From NCBI RefSeq assembly GCF_011065895.1, contig NZ_JAALCR010000047.1, positions 1-37,144 on the forward strand: a stretch of 37,144 nt of DNA, in the 5' to 3' direction. This document shows positions 1 to 8,332 of the stretch, piece after piece. Numbering within the stretch: position 1 is the stretch's first letter; the number at the start of each line of letters is the position of its first letter. The notes beneath the pieces were generated by a model. The model did no database searches. It was not told the origin of the DNA and saw nothing but the letters and a program-made list of their open reading frames with translations. A program made the position numbers and the translations under genes. The DNA comes from Paludisphaera rhizosphaerae. GTDB lineage: Bacteria; Planctomycetota; Planctomycetia; Isosphaerales; Isosphaeraceae.

Positions 1-308
1 CAGCCGCGCAGCGGCGGGTGAGGGTCGTGGGATCTCGGATCGAGCCTCGCGAGGGGCCAAACGATCTTCCCCCCTCGCGGGGGAAGGTGGCCGCGAAGCG
101 ATCAGATGAAGGGGACGACCGGCTTCGGATGTACGTCCGGCGGTTGGTTCTTGATGCGTCGCCGATCCCCCCTCATCCGGCCGCTTCGCGGCCACCTTCC
201 TCGCGAGGGGGGAAGGCCGTTATGGTGAAGATAGCGACCGGGACGCCCTCCGAAATCCGACGACCCTCACCCGGCCCTGCGGGCCACCCTCTCCCGGCGG
301 GAGAGGGG
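1..308. repeat. Nested palindromic repeats (P element inside a split Q element)
   Basis: Bases 66-217 are a full P element. The left arm carries a CCCCCTCGCGGGGG-type hairpin, a GCGAAGC loop and GATGAAGGGGACGACC. The right arm carries the complement (CCCCTCATCC, GCTTCGCGGC, CGCGAGGGGGGAAGGC). Bases 1-30 (GGTGAGGGTCG) and 261-308 (CGACCCTCACCC, then CTCCCGGCGGGAGAGG) are the two halves of a related Q element, so P sits inside the spacer of Q. The left Q arm is cut by the window edge. The stretch contains no credible gene; open frames across it are low-complexity translations of the repeat. Confidence 0.8.
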
Positions 309-345
309 ACGTGGGTCACTCGGTCGCCTGGAAGGAAGGCTTGCT

Positions 346-1848
346 TCACGCACCCAGGTTCGATTCCAGGTCGGCCAGGATGTCGACGACGTTGTCGAAG
401 CCGGGGAGGAGGGCGTTGCGGGCGTCGTCCTTGAGCCAGCCGAGGACCTTCTTCTCGGCCGACATGACGGTCGAGTGGTTGCGGCCTCCGAAGTAGCGGC
501 CGATCTCGCTGTAGCTGGCCCCGGCGTGCTTGCGGGCCAGGTACATCGCCAGCATCCGGGGGTAGGCCAGGGTCCGGACGCGGCTTTCCGACTTCAGGCC
601 GTCGCCGTCGATCTGGAAGAAGACGCAGACGGCCTTCTCCACGTCGCGGAGGGCGATCGAACGGATCGTGCAGCGGATCGTCTCACCGAGTGCGGCGCGG
701 GCGGTCGCCAGGCTCAGGGGGCGGCCGGCCAGCGAGGCGTGGGCGACCACGCTCTGGAACGCCCCCTCCAGCTCGCGGACGCTCGACTTGATGTTCTCGG
801 CCAGGTAGTCGACGACCGCCGCCGGGGCCTCGATCCCCTTCGCGGCCGCCTTCGCCCGGACGATCGCCCGCCGCGACTCCAGGTCGGGGGCCTCGATCTT
901 GACGACCATCCCGCCGAGGAACCGCGTGGCCAGCTCGTCGGTGAGCTTGGCGATCTTCCGCGGGTGCTGGTCGGACGCCAGCACGATCGCCGCGCCCCGG
1001 TCGGCCAGGGCGTTGAACGTGTGGAGGAACTCCTCCTGCGTCGCCCGCTTTGAGGCCAGGAAGTGGACGTCGTCCACGACCAGCACGTTGGCGTTGCGGA
1101 ACCGGTTGCGGAAGCTCGTCAGCGAGGCCGTCCGCATCGCTTCCAAAAAGCCGTTGGTGAAGGCCTCGGCCGTGACCAGCACCACGTTTAGCCCGGGGTG
1201 GGACTGCCGCAACCCCTGGGCGATCCCCTCCAGCATGTGGGTCTTACCCAGGCCGACCCCAGCGTGGATGAACAGCGGGTTGAACGACTTCCCGGCCGAG
1301 CGGACCATCTCACGGGCGGCCGCCGCGGCGAGTTGCGCCCCGCCCCCCGCCACGAAATCGTCGAGCTTCCGCAAGGGCCGCGCCGGCGAGGTCGGCGAGA
1401 CGAACCGGGGAGGGGCGGGCTGGTCGATCGTCGGCCTTTCGGCGGGGGCCGCGGGGCGGGTCACGCCGGGGATCGGAACCGTCACCACGGGGCGACGGTC
1501 GGCGGGAGCCGCAGGCTCGACCACCTCGCCGCCGGTCCGGGGATCGGCCTCGTCCTGCACGGCGAACGAGACGGGCAGGGCCCGGCCGATCACCTGCTTC
1601 ACCGCGTCGGCCACGTTGGCCGCGAAGCCCGACTTGATCCGATCGCGGAAGTAGGCGTTGGGCGTGGTGACCTGCACCGAGGCCCCGTCGCCGGCGACGT
1701 TCATCCGGACGCCTTCGCCGAACCAGAGCCCGAACCGCGACTCGCCGATCCGCTCCGCCACCGCGTCCCGAAGCGCCGATTCCAACGCGTCCGCAACCTC
1801 CGCCCGGGGCGCCGTCGCCTGCTTGTCGATTCCCTTCGCCCCGATCAT
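346..1848 (-). CDS. dnaA: Chromosomal replication initiator protein DnaA
   Basis: AAA+ ATPase that binds DnaA boxes and opens the origin. The product has 500 residues, a normal length. Domain I occupies about residues 1-95 (contains ESRFGLWFGEG), followed by a Pro/Ala-rich linker. The AAA+ core has Walker A GVGLGKT near residue 197, Walker B VLVVDDVHF near 255 and RELEGAF near 358. The C-terminal helix-turn-helix domain carries the DnaA signature GRNHSTV near 455. The start was set at 1848 because AAGGGG lies about 8 bases upstream and domain I begins shortly after. The open frame continues 46 codons further, but that extension is Arg/Gly-rich and unlike DnaA. No dnaN, recF or gyrB neighbour is present, so the gene stands alone, divergent from a kinase gene. 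Confidence 0.97.
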   Translation of the reverse strand: MIGAKGIDKQATAPRAEVADALESALRDAVAERIGESRFGLWFGEGVRMNVAGDGASVQVTTPNAYFRDRIKSGFAANVADAVKQVIGRALPVSFAVQDEADPRTGGEVVEPAAPADRRPVVTVPIPGVTRPAAPAERPTIDQPAPPRFVSPTSPARPLRKLDDFVAGGGAQLAAAAAREMVRSAGKSFNPLFIHAGVGLGKTHMLEGIAQGLRQSHPGLNVVLVTAEAFTNGFLEAMRTASLTSFRNRFRNANVLVVDDVHFLASKRATQEEFLHTFNALADRGAAIVLASDQHPRKIAKLTDELATRFLGGMVVKIEAPDLESRRAIVRAKAAAKGIEAPAAVVDYLAENIKSSVRELEGAFQSVVAHASLAGRPLSLATARAALGETIRCTIRSIALRDVEKAVCVFFQIDGDGLKSESRVRTLAYPRMLAMYLARKHAGASYSEIGRYFGGRNHSTVMSAEKKVLGWLKDDARNALLPGFDNVVDILADLESNLGA

Positions 1849-2314
1849 GATCACACCCCTTCGCCGCGAGTCGCCCCGTCGTCTTTCTCTCTCCGTCAGC
1901 GGTCGCCCAGGTGAATCCGATCCCGCAACTGGATCAGTTTCCCTCGTCGGCCACGAAGATATGCCCCCTGCGCAGGACCCTGTCAAAGACGGGGACCGGG
2001 CGATTCAGGCAAGACGCGCCCCGATGCGCCAGCCGTGCCGGATGCGCCAGGGTAAGCCTTGCCGAAGGCGGAAAAGAGGAGGGGAGAACGGCGTTAAGGT
2101 GGGAGAAATCGAGCGCGTTCGCGGGATGCGCCGGTCGGCGCGAGGGGCGTTTGCCTCGTCCTGGGTTTGCCCTGGAGTCGCGGGCGGCCTTCGGCCGAAG
2201 GCGCGGTCCCGCCGTTACATCTCTGGGGCGGAGGCTCGTGGCCTGGTGAACCCAGAGGGTTTGAGGATAAAATGAGGTCCTGGAACAGTCGGGGGACCCC
2301 CACGAGGTCGCACC
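1849..2314. other. Divergent intergenic region between dnaA and the kinase gene
   Basis: This 466-base region must hold the promoters of both divergent genes. A perfect 16-base palindrome (GCCTTCGGCCGAAGGC) lies at 2187-2202, and an AT-richer patch (GAGGATAAAATGAGG) lies near 2263-2277, a possible -10 region for the kinase gene. No TTATCCACA-like DnaA box or AT-rich unwinding element is seen, so nothing supports an origin here. Open frames across it look like noise. Confidence 0.5.
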
Positions 2315-5215
2315 ATGTCGGACCGGGCGGTCGAGGACGGGTCGGACTCGTGGTCGGCGTCGGCGTCGGGCGACGTCGATCCGGCGCTGGCGCGGCTGTT
2401 CTCCGAGCTGATGGAGCGGCTGGACGCGGGCGAGGCGATCGACGTCGAGGCGGTCGTCGCCGAACATCCTCAGTGGGCGGAGGAGATCCGCCGTTTGACG
2501 CCCGCCCTGCTGGACCTCTCCGCCCTGCGCGGCGACGCGCCGGCGGCCCGAGAATTCGGCGGCTTTCGGATCGACCGCGAGATCGGCCGCGGCGGCATGG
2601 GGATCGTGTACGAGGCCGAGCAGACCGCGCTGGGGCGTCGAGTGGCGCTGAAGGTCTTGCTCTCGGCCGCGGCGATGGACGCCCACGCGCTGCGGCGGTT
2701 CCAGCTTGAGGCCCAGGTCGCCGGCCTGCTGCAACATCCCCGGATCGTCCCGGTGTACGACGTGGGAGTGGTGCAGGGGACCCCCTATTACGCCATGCGA
2801 CTCGTCCGCGGCGGCAGCCTGGCCGACCTCGTCGCCGCCATGCGCGCCATGGCCGACGACCCGCCCGACGAATCGGACCGTCCCGGATTCTGGAGCGGCT
2901 GGACGAAATTCGTCTTCCCCCCTGGAGGGGGAAGACAGACCGCGCCGCGGTCAGTTGAGGGGGACGACCGGCGCGGGGTTGAGAACGAGTCGTCTGACGC
3001 AGATCCGACGCCGGTCTCCCCCTCATCCGGCCCTACGGGCCACCTTCCCCCTCCAGGGGGGAAGGCCCCTGATGACGTCTTCCCCCCTGGAGGGGGAAGA
3101 CAGACCGCGCCGCGGTCAGATGAGGGGGACGACCGGCGCGGGGCGAGCAACCGGACGCCTGATCGGAACGCGGGGCCGATCCCCCCTCATCCGTCCGCTT
3201 CGCGGCCACCTTCCCCCGCGAGGGGGGAAGGCCGTTATGGTCCGGACTCGCTTCCCACAGCCGATCCGCACGAGGAGGAATCGGACATCGGCGAGTTGGC
3301 CGTCGGCCTGCTCTCGGGTCGGTTCGCGCCCGAGCATGAGGAGGACGAGGCTCCCGGCGCGGGGCCGCCGTTGAAGCTGCGGCTGCCGGTGCACGGTTCG
3401 TTGGGGTCGCGGTCGTACATTCGGACGGTGGCGAGGCTGGGGGTGCAGGTTGCGGAGGCCCTGGGGTACGCCCACGAGCAGGGGGTGACGCATCGGGACG
3501 TGAAGCCGGCGAACCTGCTGCTGGACCGCAAGGGGGACGTCTGGGTCGTCGACTTCGGCATGGCCGACGTCCAGGGCGCCGGCGGCCTGACGGTCAGCGG
3601 CGACCTGCCGGGAACCCTCCGCTACATGAGCCCCGAGCAGGCCACCGGCCGCCGGGCGCTCGTCGACCGCCGGACCGACGTTTACGCCCTGGGCGCGACG
3701 CTCTATGAGCTGCTCACGCTCCGCCCGGCCGCGACCGGCCAGGACCGGCAGGAGATCCTGCGCCGGGTCGTGGAGGAGGAGCCCACGCCGATCCGCCGTC
3801 TGAACCCGGCGGTCCCCGTCGACCTGGCCACGGCCGTCGCCAAGGCGATGGCCAAGAACCCGGCCGACCGCTACGACACAGCCGCCAGGTTCGCCGAGGA
3901 TCTGCGGCGGTTTCTCGACGGCCGGCCCATCGCCGCCCGTCCCGTGGGCGCCCCGGCGCGGCTCTGGCGGTGGTGCCGTCGCAAGCCGATCCTGGCGGGG
4001 CTTTCGGCCGCGCTGGCGGCCTCGCTGATTCTGGGTCTCGCGGGAGCGGCCTGGAGCTGGCGGCGGTCGGTGATCCAGGAGCGTCGGCTGGCGGCCTCGG
4101 CGGCGAAGCTCGCGGCGGTCGACGGCTTCCTCATCAGGCAGTTGCTGGAACTGGCCTCGCCGGAGCACAACCCCGACGGCGGCAAGACCTCGATCCGCGA
4201 GGCGCTCGACCGCGCCGCGGCCGAGGTCGGCCCGTCGCTGGCGGGGCAGCCGGAGGTCGAGGCGGCCGTCCGACTGGAGATCGGTAAGGCGTACCACGGG
4301 ATGGGCGACTACGCGGCCAGCGAGCGGCACCTGCGCACCGCGTACGACCTCCTCCGAACCCGTCCTGAAGCCCCGGCCGACGACGCGCTGGCGATCCAGG
4401 CCGAGCTGGCCCACACGCTCGACCACCTGACCCGATGGGACGAGGCCGAGCCGCTCCTGGTCGACGCCGTCGCCCGCTCACGGCGAGTGCTGGGGCCCGG
4501 CGCCGAGACCTCGCTGCGGGCCTCGAACTACCTCGCCGCCTTCCTCAACGACCGGGGTCGGCTCAACGAGGCCGAGGCCGCTTACCGCCGCACGATCGCG
4601 GAGTCCGAAGGCGGTCTCAAAAAGCTGCCGCCGGAGATCGTCCTCTCTGCGCGGGGCAACCTGGCGGACATCCTCCGCCGCCAGAAACGACTCGACGAGG
4701 CCGAGGCTTTGCTCCGCCCGACGATCGACGATTCCATCGATATCCTCGGCCGCAAGAATCCGGCGACGCTCTCAGCCCGGAACAACCTGGCCGCCGTGCT
4801 GGAGAGTCGGGGTGAGTATCAGGAGGCCGAACGCATCTTCCGCGAGGATCTGGAAATCAACCGCGAGGTCCTCGGCCCCGAGCACGTGGGGACGCTCACC
4901 TGCGGCTACAATCTGGCCCACGTCCTGATCAAGCTGGGCCGGCTCGACGAGGCCGAGCCTCTGCTGCGCTCCACCCTGGAAACCCAGCGCCGGGTGATGG
5001 GACCCGAACACCCCGCCACCCTCTTCGTCGCCGCGGCCCTGGGCGACCTGCTCCGGACCCGGGGCCGGCTCGACGAGGCCGAGTCTCTCCTGCGTTCCAC
5101 CCTGGAAGCCCAGCGTCGGATCCTGGGCCCCGACCACGCTGACGTCAAAAGGACCGCCGCGCGACTGGAATCCCTCGCCGGCGACCGCGCCGTCGCCGAC
5201 CGACGACGCCCGTAA
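2315..5215 (+). CDS. Membrane-anchored PknB-type Ser/Thr kinase with TPR tail
   Basis: The product has 966 residues. An acidic leader (1-80) precedes a Hanks-type kinase domain: glycine loop GRGGMG at 91-96, lysine K113 (VALKV), catalytic loop HRDVKPAN at 393-400, DFG at 413-415 and SPEQA near 439. A membrane segment lies at about 559-583. The cytoplasmic kinase is then followed by an outward region rich in TPR repeats of the kinesin-light-chain style (LDEAEPLLR, ...), about 600-950. All catalytic residues are present. The oddity is that residues about 199-308, between the two lobes, are encoded by two tandem palindromic repeats (2911-3066 and 3076-3232) that keep the frame open. ATG 2315 is preceded only by a weak CGAGG. 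Substrate is unknown; such kinases are strongly expanded in planctomycetes. Confidence 0.9.
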   Translation: MSDRAVEDGSDSWSASASGDVDPALARLFSELMERLDAGEAIDVEAVVAEHPQWAEEIRRLTPALLDLSALRGDAPAAREFGGFRIDREIGRGGMGIVYEAEQTALGRRVALKVLLSAAAMDAHALRRFQLEAQVAGLLQHPRIVPVYDVGVVQGTPYYAMRLVRGGSLADLVAAMRAMADDPPDESDRPGFWSGWTKFVFPPGGGRQTAPRSVEGDDRRGVENESSDADPTPVSPSSGPTGHLPPPGGKAPDDVFPPGGGRQTAPRSDEGDDRRGASNRTPDRNAGPIPPHPSASRPPSPARGEGRYGPDSLPTADPHEEESDIGELAVGLLSGRFAPEHEEDEAPGAGPPLKLRLPVHGSLGSRSYIRTVARLGVQVAEALGYAHEQGVTHRDVKPANLLLDRKGDVWVVDFGMADVQGAGGLTVSGDLPGTLRYMSPEQATGRRALVDRRTDVYALGATLYELLTLRPAATGQDRQEILRRVVEEEPTPIRRLNPAVPVDLATAVAKAMAKNPADRYDTAARFAEDLRRFLDGRPIAARPVGAPARLWRWCRRKPILAGLSAALAASLILGLAGAAWSWRRSVIQERRLAASAAKLAAVDGFLIRQLLELASPEHNPDGGKTSIREALDRAAAEVGPSLAGQPEVEAAVRLEIGKAYHGMGDYAASERHLRTAYDLLRTRPEAPADDALAIQAELAHTLDHLTRWDEAEPLLVDAVARSRRVLGPGAETSLRASNYLAAFLNDRGRLNEAEAAYRRTIAESEGGLKKLPPEIVLSARGNLADILRRQKRLDEAEALLRPTIDDSIDILGRKNPATLSARNNLAAVLESRGEYQEAERIFREDLEINREVLGPEHVGTLTCGYNLAHVLIKLGRLDEAEPLLRSTLETQRRVMGPEHPATLFVAAALGDLLRTRGRLDEAESLLRSTLEAQRRILGPDHADVKRTAARLESLAGDRAVADRRRP
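2911..3066. repeat. Palindromic P element inside the kinase gene, copy 1
   Basis: Begins CGTCTTCCCCCCTGG and ends CCAGGGGGGAAGGC. The inner arms GAGGGGGACGACC and TCCCCCTCATCC are near-complementary. The 156 bases equal 52 codons with no stop in the kinase frame, so the element is translated as a Pro/Gly/Arg-rich linker. Confidence 0.85.
3076..3232. repeat. Palindromic P element inside the kinase gene, copy 2
   Basis: Second unit, starting exactly 165 bases (55 codons) after the first and in the same orientation. The left arm closely matches copy 1. The right arm ends GAGGGGGGAAGGCCGTTATGG, like the copy near 217, so the right ends belong to different variants. The kinase reading frame stays open through it. 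Confidence 0.85.
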
Positions 5216-5349
5216 ACCACGCCCTGTTGAAACCGCGATCATGTGCGCTAAATTCGGCGATTTGGTCGTATCGTATCGAGTGGAGGGACCGGCGAACCTC
5301 CGCTCATCACAATCGGCGAGCATCCCCGAGCAGTCCCCGCGAATATGGC

Positions 5350-5449
5350 CGAACGAACCCACCCTCCGAACCCGATTCCGACGCCCAAGGTCCGGGCCGT
5401 CGCGGACTTCCGTCGCATGGGTTCGTCGTGGGTCGGTGCGAACGAAGCC
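5350..5449. repeat. CGAACGAAC-bounded repeat unit, left copy
   Basis: About 100 bases from CGAACGAACCC to GCGAACGAAGCC. It resembles 5689-5789 at both ends, with a diverged interior (GACTTCCGTC versus GACGTTCCGTC). Confidence 0.5.
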
Positions 5450-5483
5450 GGCTCGATTTCAGGAAGGACGACCGGCCTTCTGT

Positions 5484-5642
5484 CCCCTCTCCCGCCGGGA
5501 GAGGGTGGCCCGAAGGGCCGGGTGAGGGTCGTTGGACTTGTAGGCATAGTGTGGATTGAGAGCTTGCGCGACCGGCATGCCTCCCGAAGTCCGACGACCC
5601 TCATCCGCCGCTGCGCGGCACCTTCTCCCGGGGGGAGAAGGG
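5484..5642. repeat. Palindromic Q element, complete
   Basis: Left arm: CTCTCCCGCCGGGAGAGGG, then GGCCCGAAGGGCC, then GGGTGAGGGTCG. Right arm: CGACCCTCATCC, then GCTGCGCGGC, then CTTCTCCCGGGGGGAGAAGG. A spacer of about 60 bases separates the arms. It has the same architecture as the P elements but a different sequence subfamily. Confidence 0.8.
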
Positions 5643-5688
5643 ACTCTTGGCTCGGCTTCCCGGCACGTCGCACCATCGCGAAATCAAC

Positions 5689-5789
5689 CGAACGAACCCG
5701 CCGCAATCCCCCGATTTCCTCGCCCAACACGAACATCCGCAAGACGTTCCGTCCGACGGCTTCGGCCGCGCCCGGGTGCGAACGAAGCC
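5689..5789. repeat. CGAACGAAC-bounded repeat unit, right copy
   Basis: Same boundary motifs and orientation as the unit at 5350-5449, on the other side of the Q palindrome. The interior is only loosely conserved, so the copies look old. Confidence 0.5.
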
Positions 5790-5889
5790 AGCGCCGGCGG
5801 GGGGGCGGTCCCTTGATCGGGGCGGTCCGGCGTCGTCCAATGAGCGGATCGTCAGAAAGCTCGGATTCGGACCAGAGGAGGGTGCTGAG

Positions 5890-7362
5890 ATGAGGCGGTC
5901 GTTCACGGCGGCGGCGTTCGTGCTCCTGGGGATTTCGGCCTCGGCCTCGGAGCCGCTCTCGCGCGCGGAGCCGGAGGCGATGGGGGTGTCGTCGGCGGCG
6001 GTCCGGGACTTCGTCCTGGCGGCCGACAAGATCGACTCGTTCCACAGCGTGATCGTCGTCCGGCACGGCAAGGTCGTGGCCGAGGGCTGGTGGTCCCCCT
6101 ATGACGCGGAGACCCGCCACGCGCTCTTCTCGCTCTCCAAGAGCTTCACTTCCACGGCCGTCGGCCTGGCCGTCGCCGAGGGGAAACTCTCCATCGACGA
6201 CCCCGTCCTGAAGTTCTTCCCGGAGGACGCCTCGGAGAACCCCAGCGCCAACCTGAAGGCCATGCGCGTCAGCGACCTGCTGCGGATGTCGACCGGCCAC
6301 AAGGACGAGCCCAAGCGGGCCGAGGACCAGGTCTGGACCAAGGTCTTCCTTGCCCAGGAGGTTCCGTTCAAGCCGGGGACGCACTTCCTGTACAACACGT
6401 CGGGGACGTACATGGCCTCGGCGATCGTCCAGAAGGCCGTCGGGCAGACGGTGCTCGACTACCTCCGCCCCCGCCTTTTCGACCCGCTCGGCATCGACGA
6501 CCCCGAATGGGGGACGAGCCCTCAAGGCGTCTCGCTGGGGGGCTACGGACTGAGCATCCGGACGGAAGACATCGCCAAATTCGGACAGCTTTACTTGCAG
6601 AAAGGTCGATGGAACGGCCGGCAGATCGTGCCGGAAGCCTGGGTGAACGCCGCCACCAAGCTCCAGACCTCCAACGGCAGCAACCCCAAGAGCGACTGGG
6701 AGCAGGGCTACGGCTACCAGTTCTGGCGGTGCCGCAACGGCGGCTATCGCGGCGACGGCGCCTTCGGCCAGTACTGCGTCGTCCTGCCTGAGAAGGACGC
6801 CGTGGTCGCCATTACGAGCGCCGTGAAGAACATGCAGGAGGTGCTCGACCTCGTCTGGGACAAGCTCCTCCCCGGCCTGATGAACGAGCCCCTGCCGGCC
6901 GACGCCCAGGCTCGCGAGGCTCTCGCCCAGACGCTGACCGGCCTGAAAATGAAGACTCCCGAGGGCGCCCCCGCGCCGGGGTCCTCGGTGAAGGTGGTGG
7001 GGCGGACGTTCGGTTTCGAGCCCAACGCGCGGAAGCTGGAGGCCCTGCGGGTGGAGCAGGCCGATAACGGCCCGATCACGCTGGTCCTCCGCGTCGACGG
7101 CGCCGACCGTCGCATCCCCTGCGGCCGGGGCGAGTGGGTCAAGTCCCGCGCCGCCGTCACCGGCTTCCCCGAACAGCCCGTCGCCGCCTCCGCCGCCTGG
7201 ACGGCCGAGGACACCCTGACCGCCCAGGTCGTCCTCGTCGAGAGCCCGTTCCGCGTCACCTATCGCATCAAGTTCGACGGCGACAAGGCGACCGTCGACC
7301 CGGAAGTGAACGTCGCCTTCGGCGGGGCCCGGCCTGGAGCGCTGACGGGCAAGGCTGAATGA
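5890..7362 (+). CDS. Exported serine hydrolase, beta-lactamase/PBP class C fold
   Basis: The product has 490 residues and an N-terminal signal peptide (MRRSFTAAAFVLLGISASAS). The SxxK nucleophile motif is S81-L-S-K84 within FSLSKSFTST. A Tyr-Asn motif (Y168, YNTSGTYM) matches the second active-site element of this superfamily. A GYGYQFW...GAFGQ stretch sits where the third motif is expected. The last 130 residues form an extra beta-rich domain. ATG 5890 is chosen because GAGGAGG lies 8 bases upstream; the longer open frame reaches into repeat DNA. The family includes beta-lactamase-like esterases and D-aminopeptidases, and sequence alone does not settle the substrate. A palindromic repeat begins 4 bases after the stop. 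Confidence 0.88.
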   Translation: MRRSFTAAAFVLLGISASASEPLSRAEPEAMGVSSAAVRDFVLAADKIDSFHSVIVVRHGKVVAEGWWSPYDAETRHALFSLSKSFTSTAVGLAVAEGKLSIDDPVLKFFPEDASENPSANLKAMRVSDLLRMSTGHKDEPKRAEDQVWTKVFLAQEVPFKPGTHFLYNTSGTYMASAIVQKAVGQTVLDYLRPRLFDPLGIDDPEWGTSPQGVSLGGYGLSIRTEDIAKFGQLYLQKGRWNGRQIVPEAWVNAATKLQTSNGSNPKSDWEQGYGYQFWRCRNGGYRGDGAFGQYCVVLPEKDAVVAITSAVKNMQEVLDLVWDKLLPGLMNEPLPADAQAREALAQTLTGLKMKTPEGAPAPGSSVKVVGRTFGFEPNARKLEALRVEQADNGPITLVLRVDGADRRIPCGRGEWVKSRAAVTGFPEQPVAASAAWTAEDTLTAQVVLVESPFRVTYRIKFDGDKATVDPEVNVAFGGARPGALTGKAE

Positions 7363-7365
7363 GCG

Positions 7366-7524
7366 ACGTCTTCCCCCCTGGAGGGGGAAGACAGACCGCG
7401 AAGCGGTCAGATGAGGGGGACGACCGCCGTCGAAGTTACATCCCGCGAACGCTTTGAACGCCAGGCCGATCGTCCCCCTCATCCGGCCCTTCGGGCCACC
7501 TTCCCCCTCCAGGGGGGAAGGCTG
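7366..7524. repeat. Palindromic P element between hydrolase and membrane-protein genes
   Basis: Complete dyad: CTTCCCCCCTGGAGGGGGAAG and GACCGCGAAGCGGTC on the left; GTCCCCCTCATCC, GCCCTTCGGGC and CCCCCTCCAGGGGGGAAG on the right. The ten bases AAGGCTGAAT occur at 7351-7360 and again at 7518-7527, flanking the element. It may act as a transcript-stabilising or terminating structure between the two genes. Confidence 0.85.
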
Positions 7525-7548
7525 AATAACCCAGATCGAGACCCCCAC

Positions 7549-8307
7549 ATGACCCCGCCCGCCATCGCTGCAGAGCCCGACCGTCCCACGACCGGTCCGC
7601 TGGTCGTGGGGCCCGTGCGCGGCTTCTGGCAGACGCGCGATCCGGGCGGGTGGATTTGGGGGGCCCTGTATACGCCGCTCGCGGCGGCGCTGGCGGTCGA
7701 CCAGCTCAATCGGCAGGTCGACGACCATCTGGGGATCGGGATGAGCGTCGTCCTGGTCCGGCTGCTCATCACGGCGGCCGCCGTCGGCCCCATGCTCCTG
7801 ATCCTCGGGTCGTCCTCGTGGGGCGAGGCCCGTTGGCGGATCGACGATCAGGGCGTCTCCTTCGCCCCGCCGAAGGGTGAGCCGACCTTCCTGGCCTGGC
7901 CCGACGTGGAGCAGCTCAAGCTGGCCGACGCGATCATCCTCCGCGGCCGAGCCGCCCGCGTGACGTTCTCCTCGACCCTCCCCGAGCCCGATCGTCGCGA
8001 GGTCGCCCGGCGCATCCACGAACGTCTGGAGGCCGACTTCGACTGGGAGCCCCGGCCGATTCCTCGACGCACGGTCGGAGGCTTCATCCGGCTGCTCACC
8101 ACCGAGGCGACCCTGCTGACGGCCTTCGTCGCGACGACCTTCGGCCCCGCCGTCATCCAGCAGGCCGGCGGGCCTCCGATCGCCTGGATCGGACGCATCG
8201 CCTTCATCGTCTGGCTGATCCTCCTCGCCGCGTCCTTCGTCACCCGCCACAAGCGCGCCGAGGACCGCCGCTGGATCTCCCGACGCCCCGCCGCTCCCTC
8301 CCTGTAA
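7549..8307 (+). CDS. Membrane protein of unknown function, paralogue 1
   Basis: 252 residues from ATG 7549, the first start after the repeat. A short leader (DRPTTGPLVVGPVRG) precedes hydrophobic segments at about 37-52 and 67-88. A soluble core follows (WRIDDQGVSFAPP, then LAWPDVEQLKL and ILRGRA), which looks like a small beta-rich PH-like domain. Two more hydrophobic segments follow at about 180-200 and 210-232, and the tail is basic. The next gene is a clear paralogue with the same order of motifs, so this is a tandem duplication. No family name is recognised. Confidence 0.75.
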   Translation: MTPPAIAAEPDRPTTGPLVVGPVRGFWQTRDPGGWIWGALYTPLAAALAVDQLNRQVDDHLGIGMSVVLVRLLITAAAVGPMLLILGSSSWGEARWRIDDQGVSFAPPKGEPTFLAWPDVEQLKLADAIILRGRAARVTFSSTLPEPDRREVARRIHERLEADFDWEPRPIPRRTVGGFIRLLTTEATLLTAFVATTFGPAVIQQAGGPPIAWIGRIAFIVWLILLAASFVTRHKRAEDRRWISRRPAAPSL

Positions 8308-8332
8308 CTCATGGACGACTGAGATCCCCGCC

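Larger units (their letters stand above)
5216..5889. other. Gene-free repeat-bearing interval
   Basis: 674 bases with no convincing gene. It contains two copies of a unit bounded by CGAACGAACCC and GCGAACGAAGCC (5350-5449 and 5689-5789), with a Q-type palindromic element (5484-5642) between them. Frames that stay open here are arginine-rich translations of these repeats. A ribosome site for the next gene lies at the right end (GAGGAGG near 5876-5882). Confidence 0.6.

Noticed and set aside
1-308. Regular short palindromes that could suggest a CRISPR array.
   Set aside because: There are no evenly spaced identical direct repeats with unique spacers; the structure is two nested dyad elements.
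357-367. GGTTCGATTCC resembles a tRNA T-arm.
   Set aside because: It lies within the dnaA coding end, and no acceptor, D or anticodon stems can be built around it.
1849-2314. Replication origin next to dnaA.
   Set aside because: No DnaA-box cluster or AT-rich unwinding region is visible.
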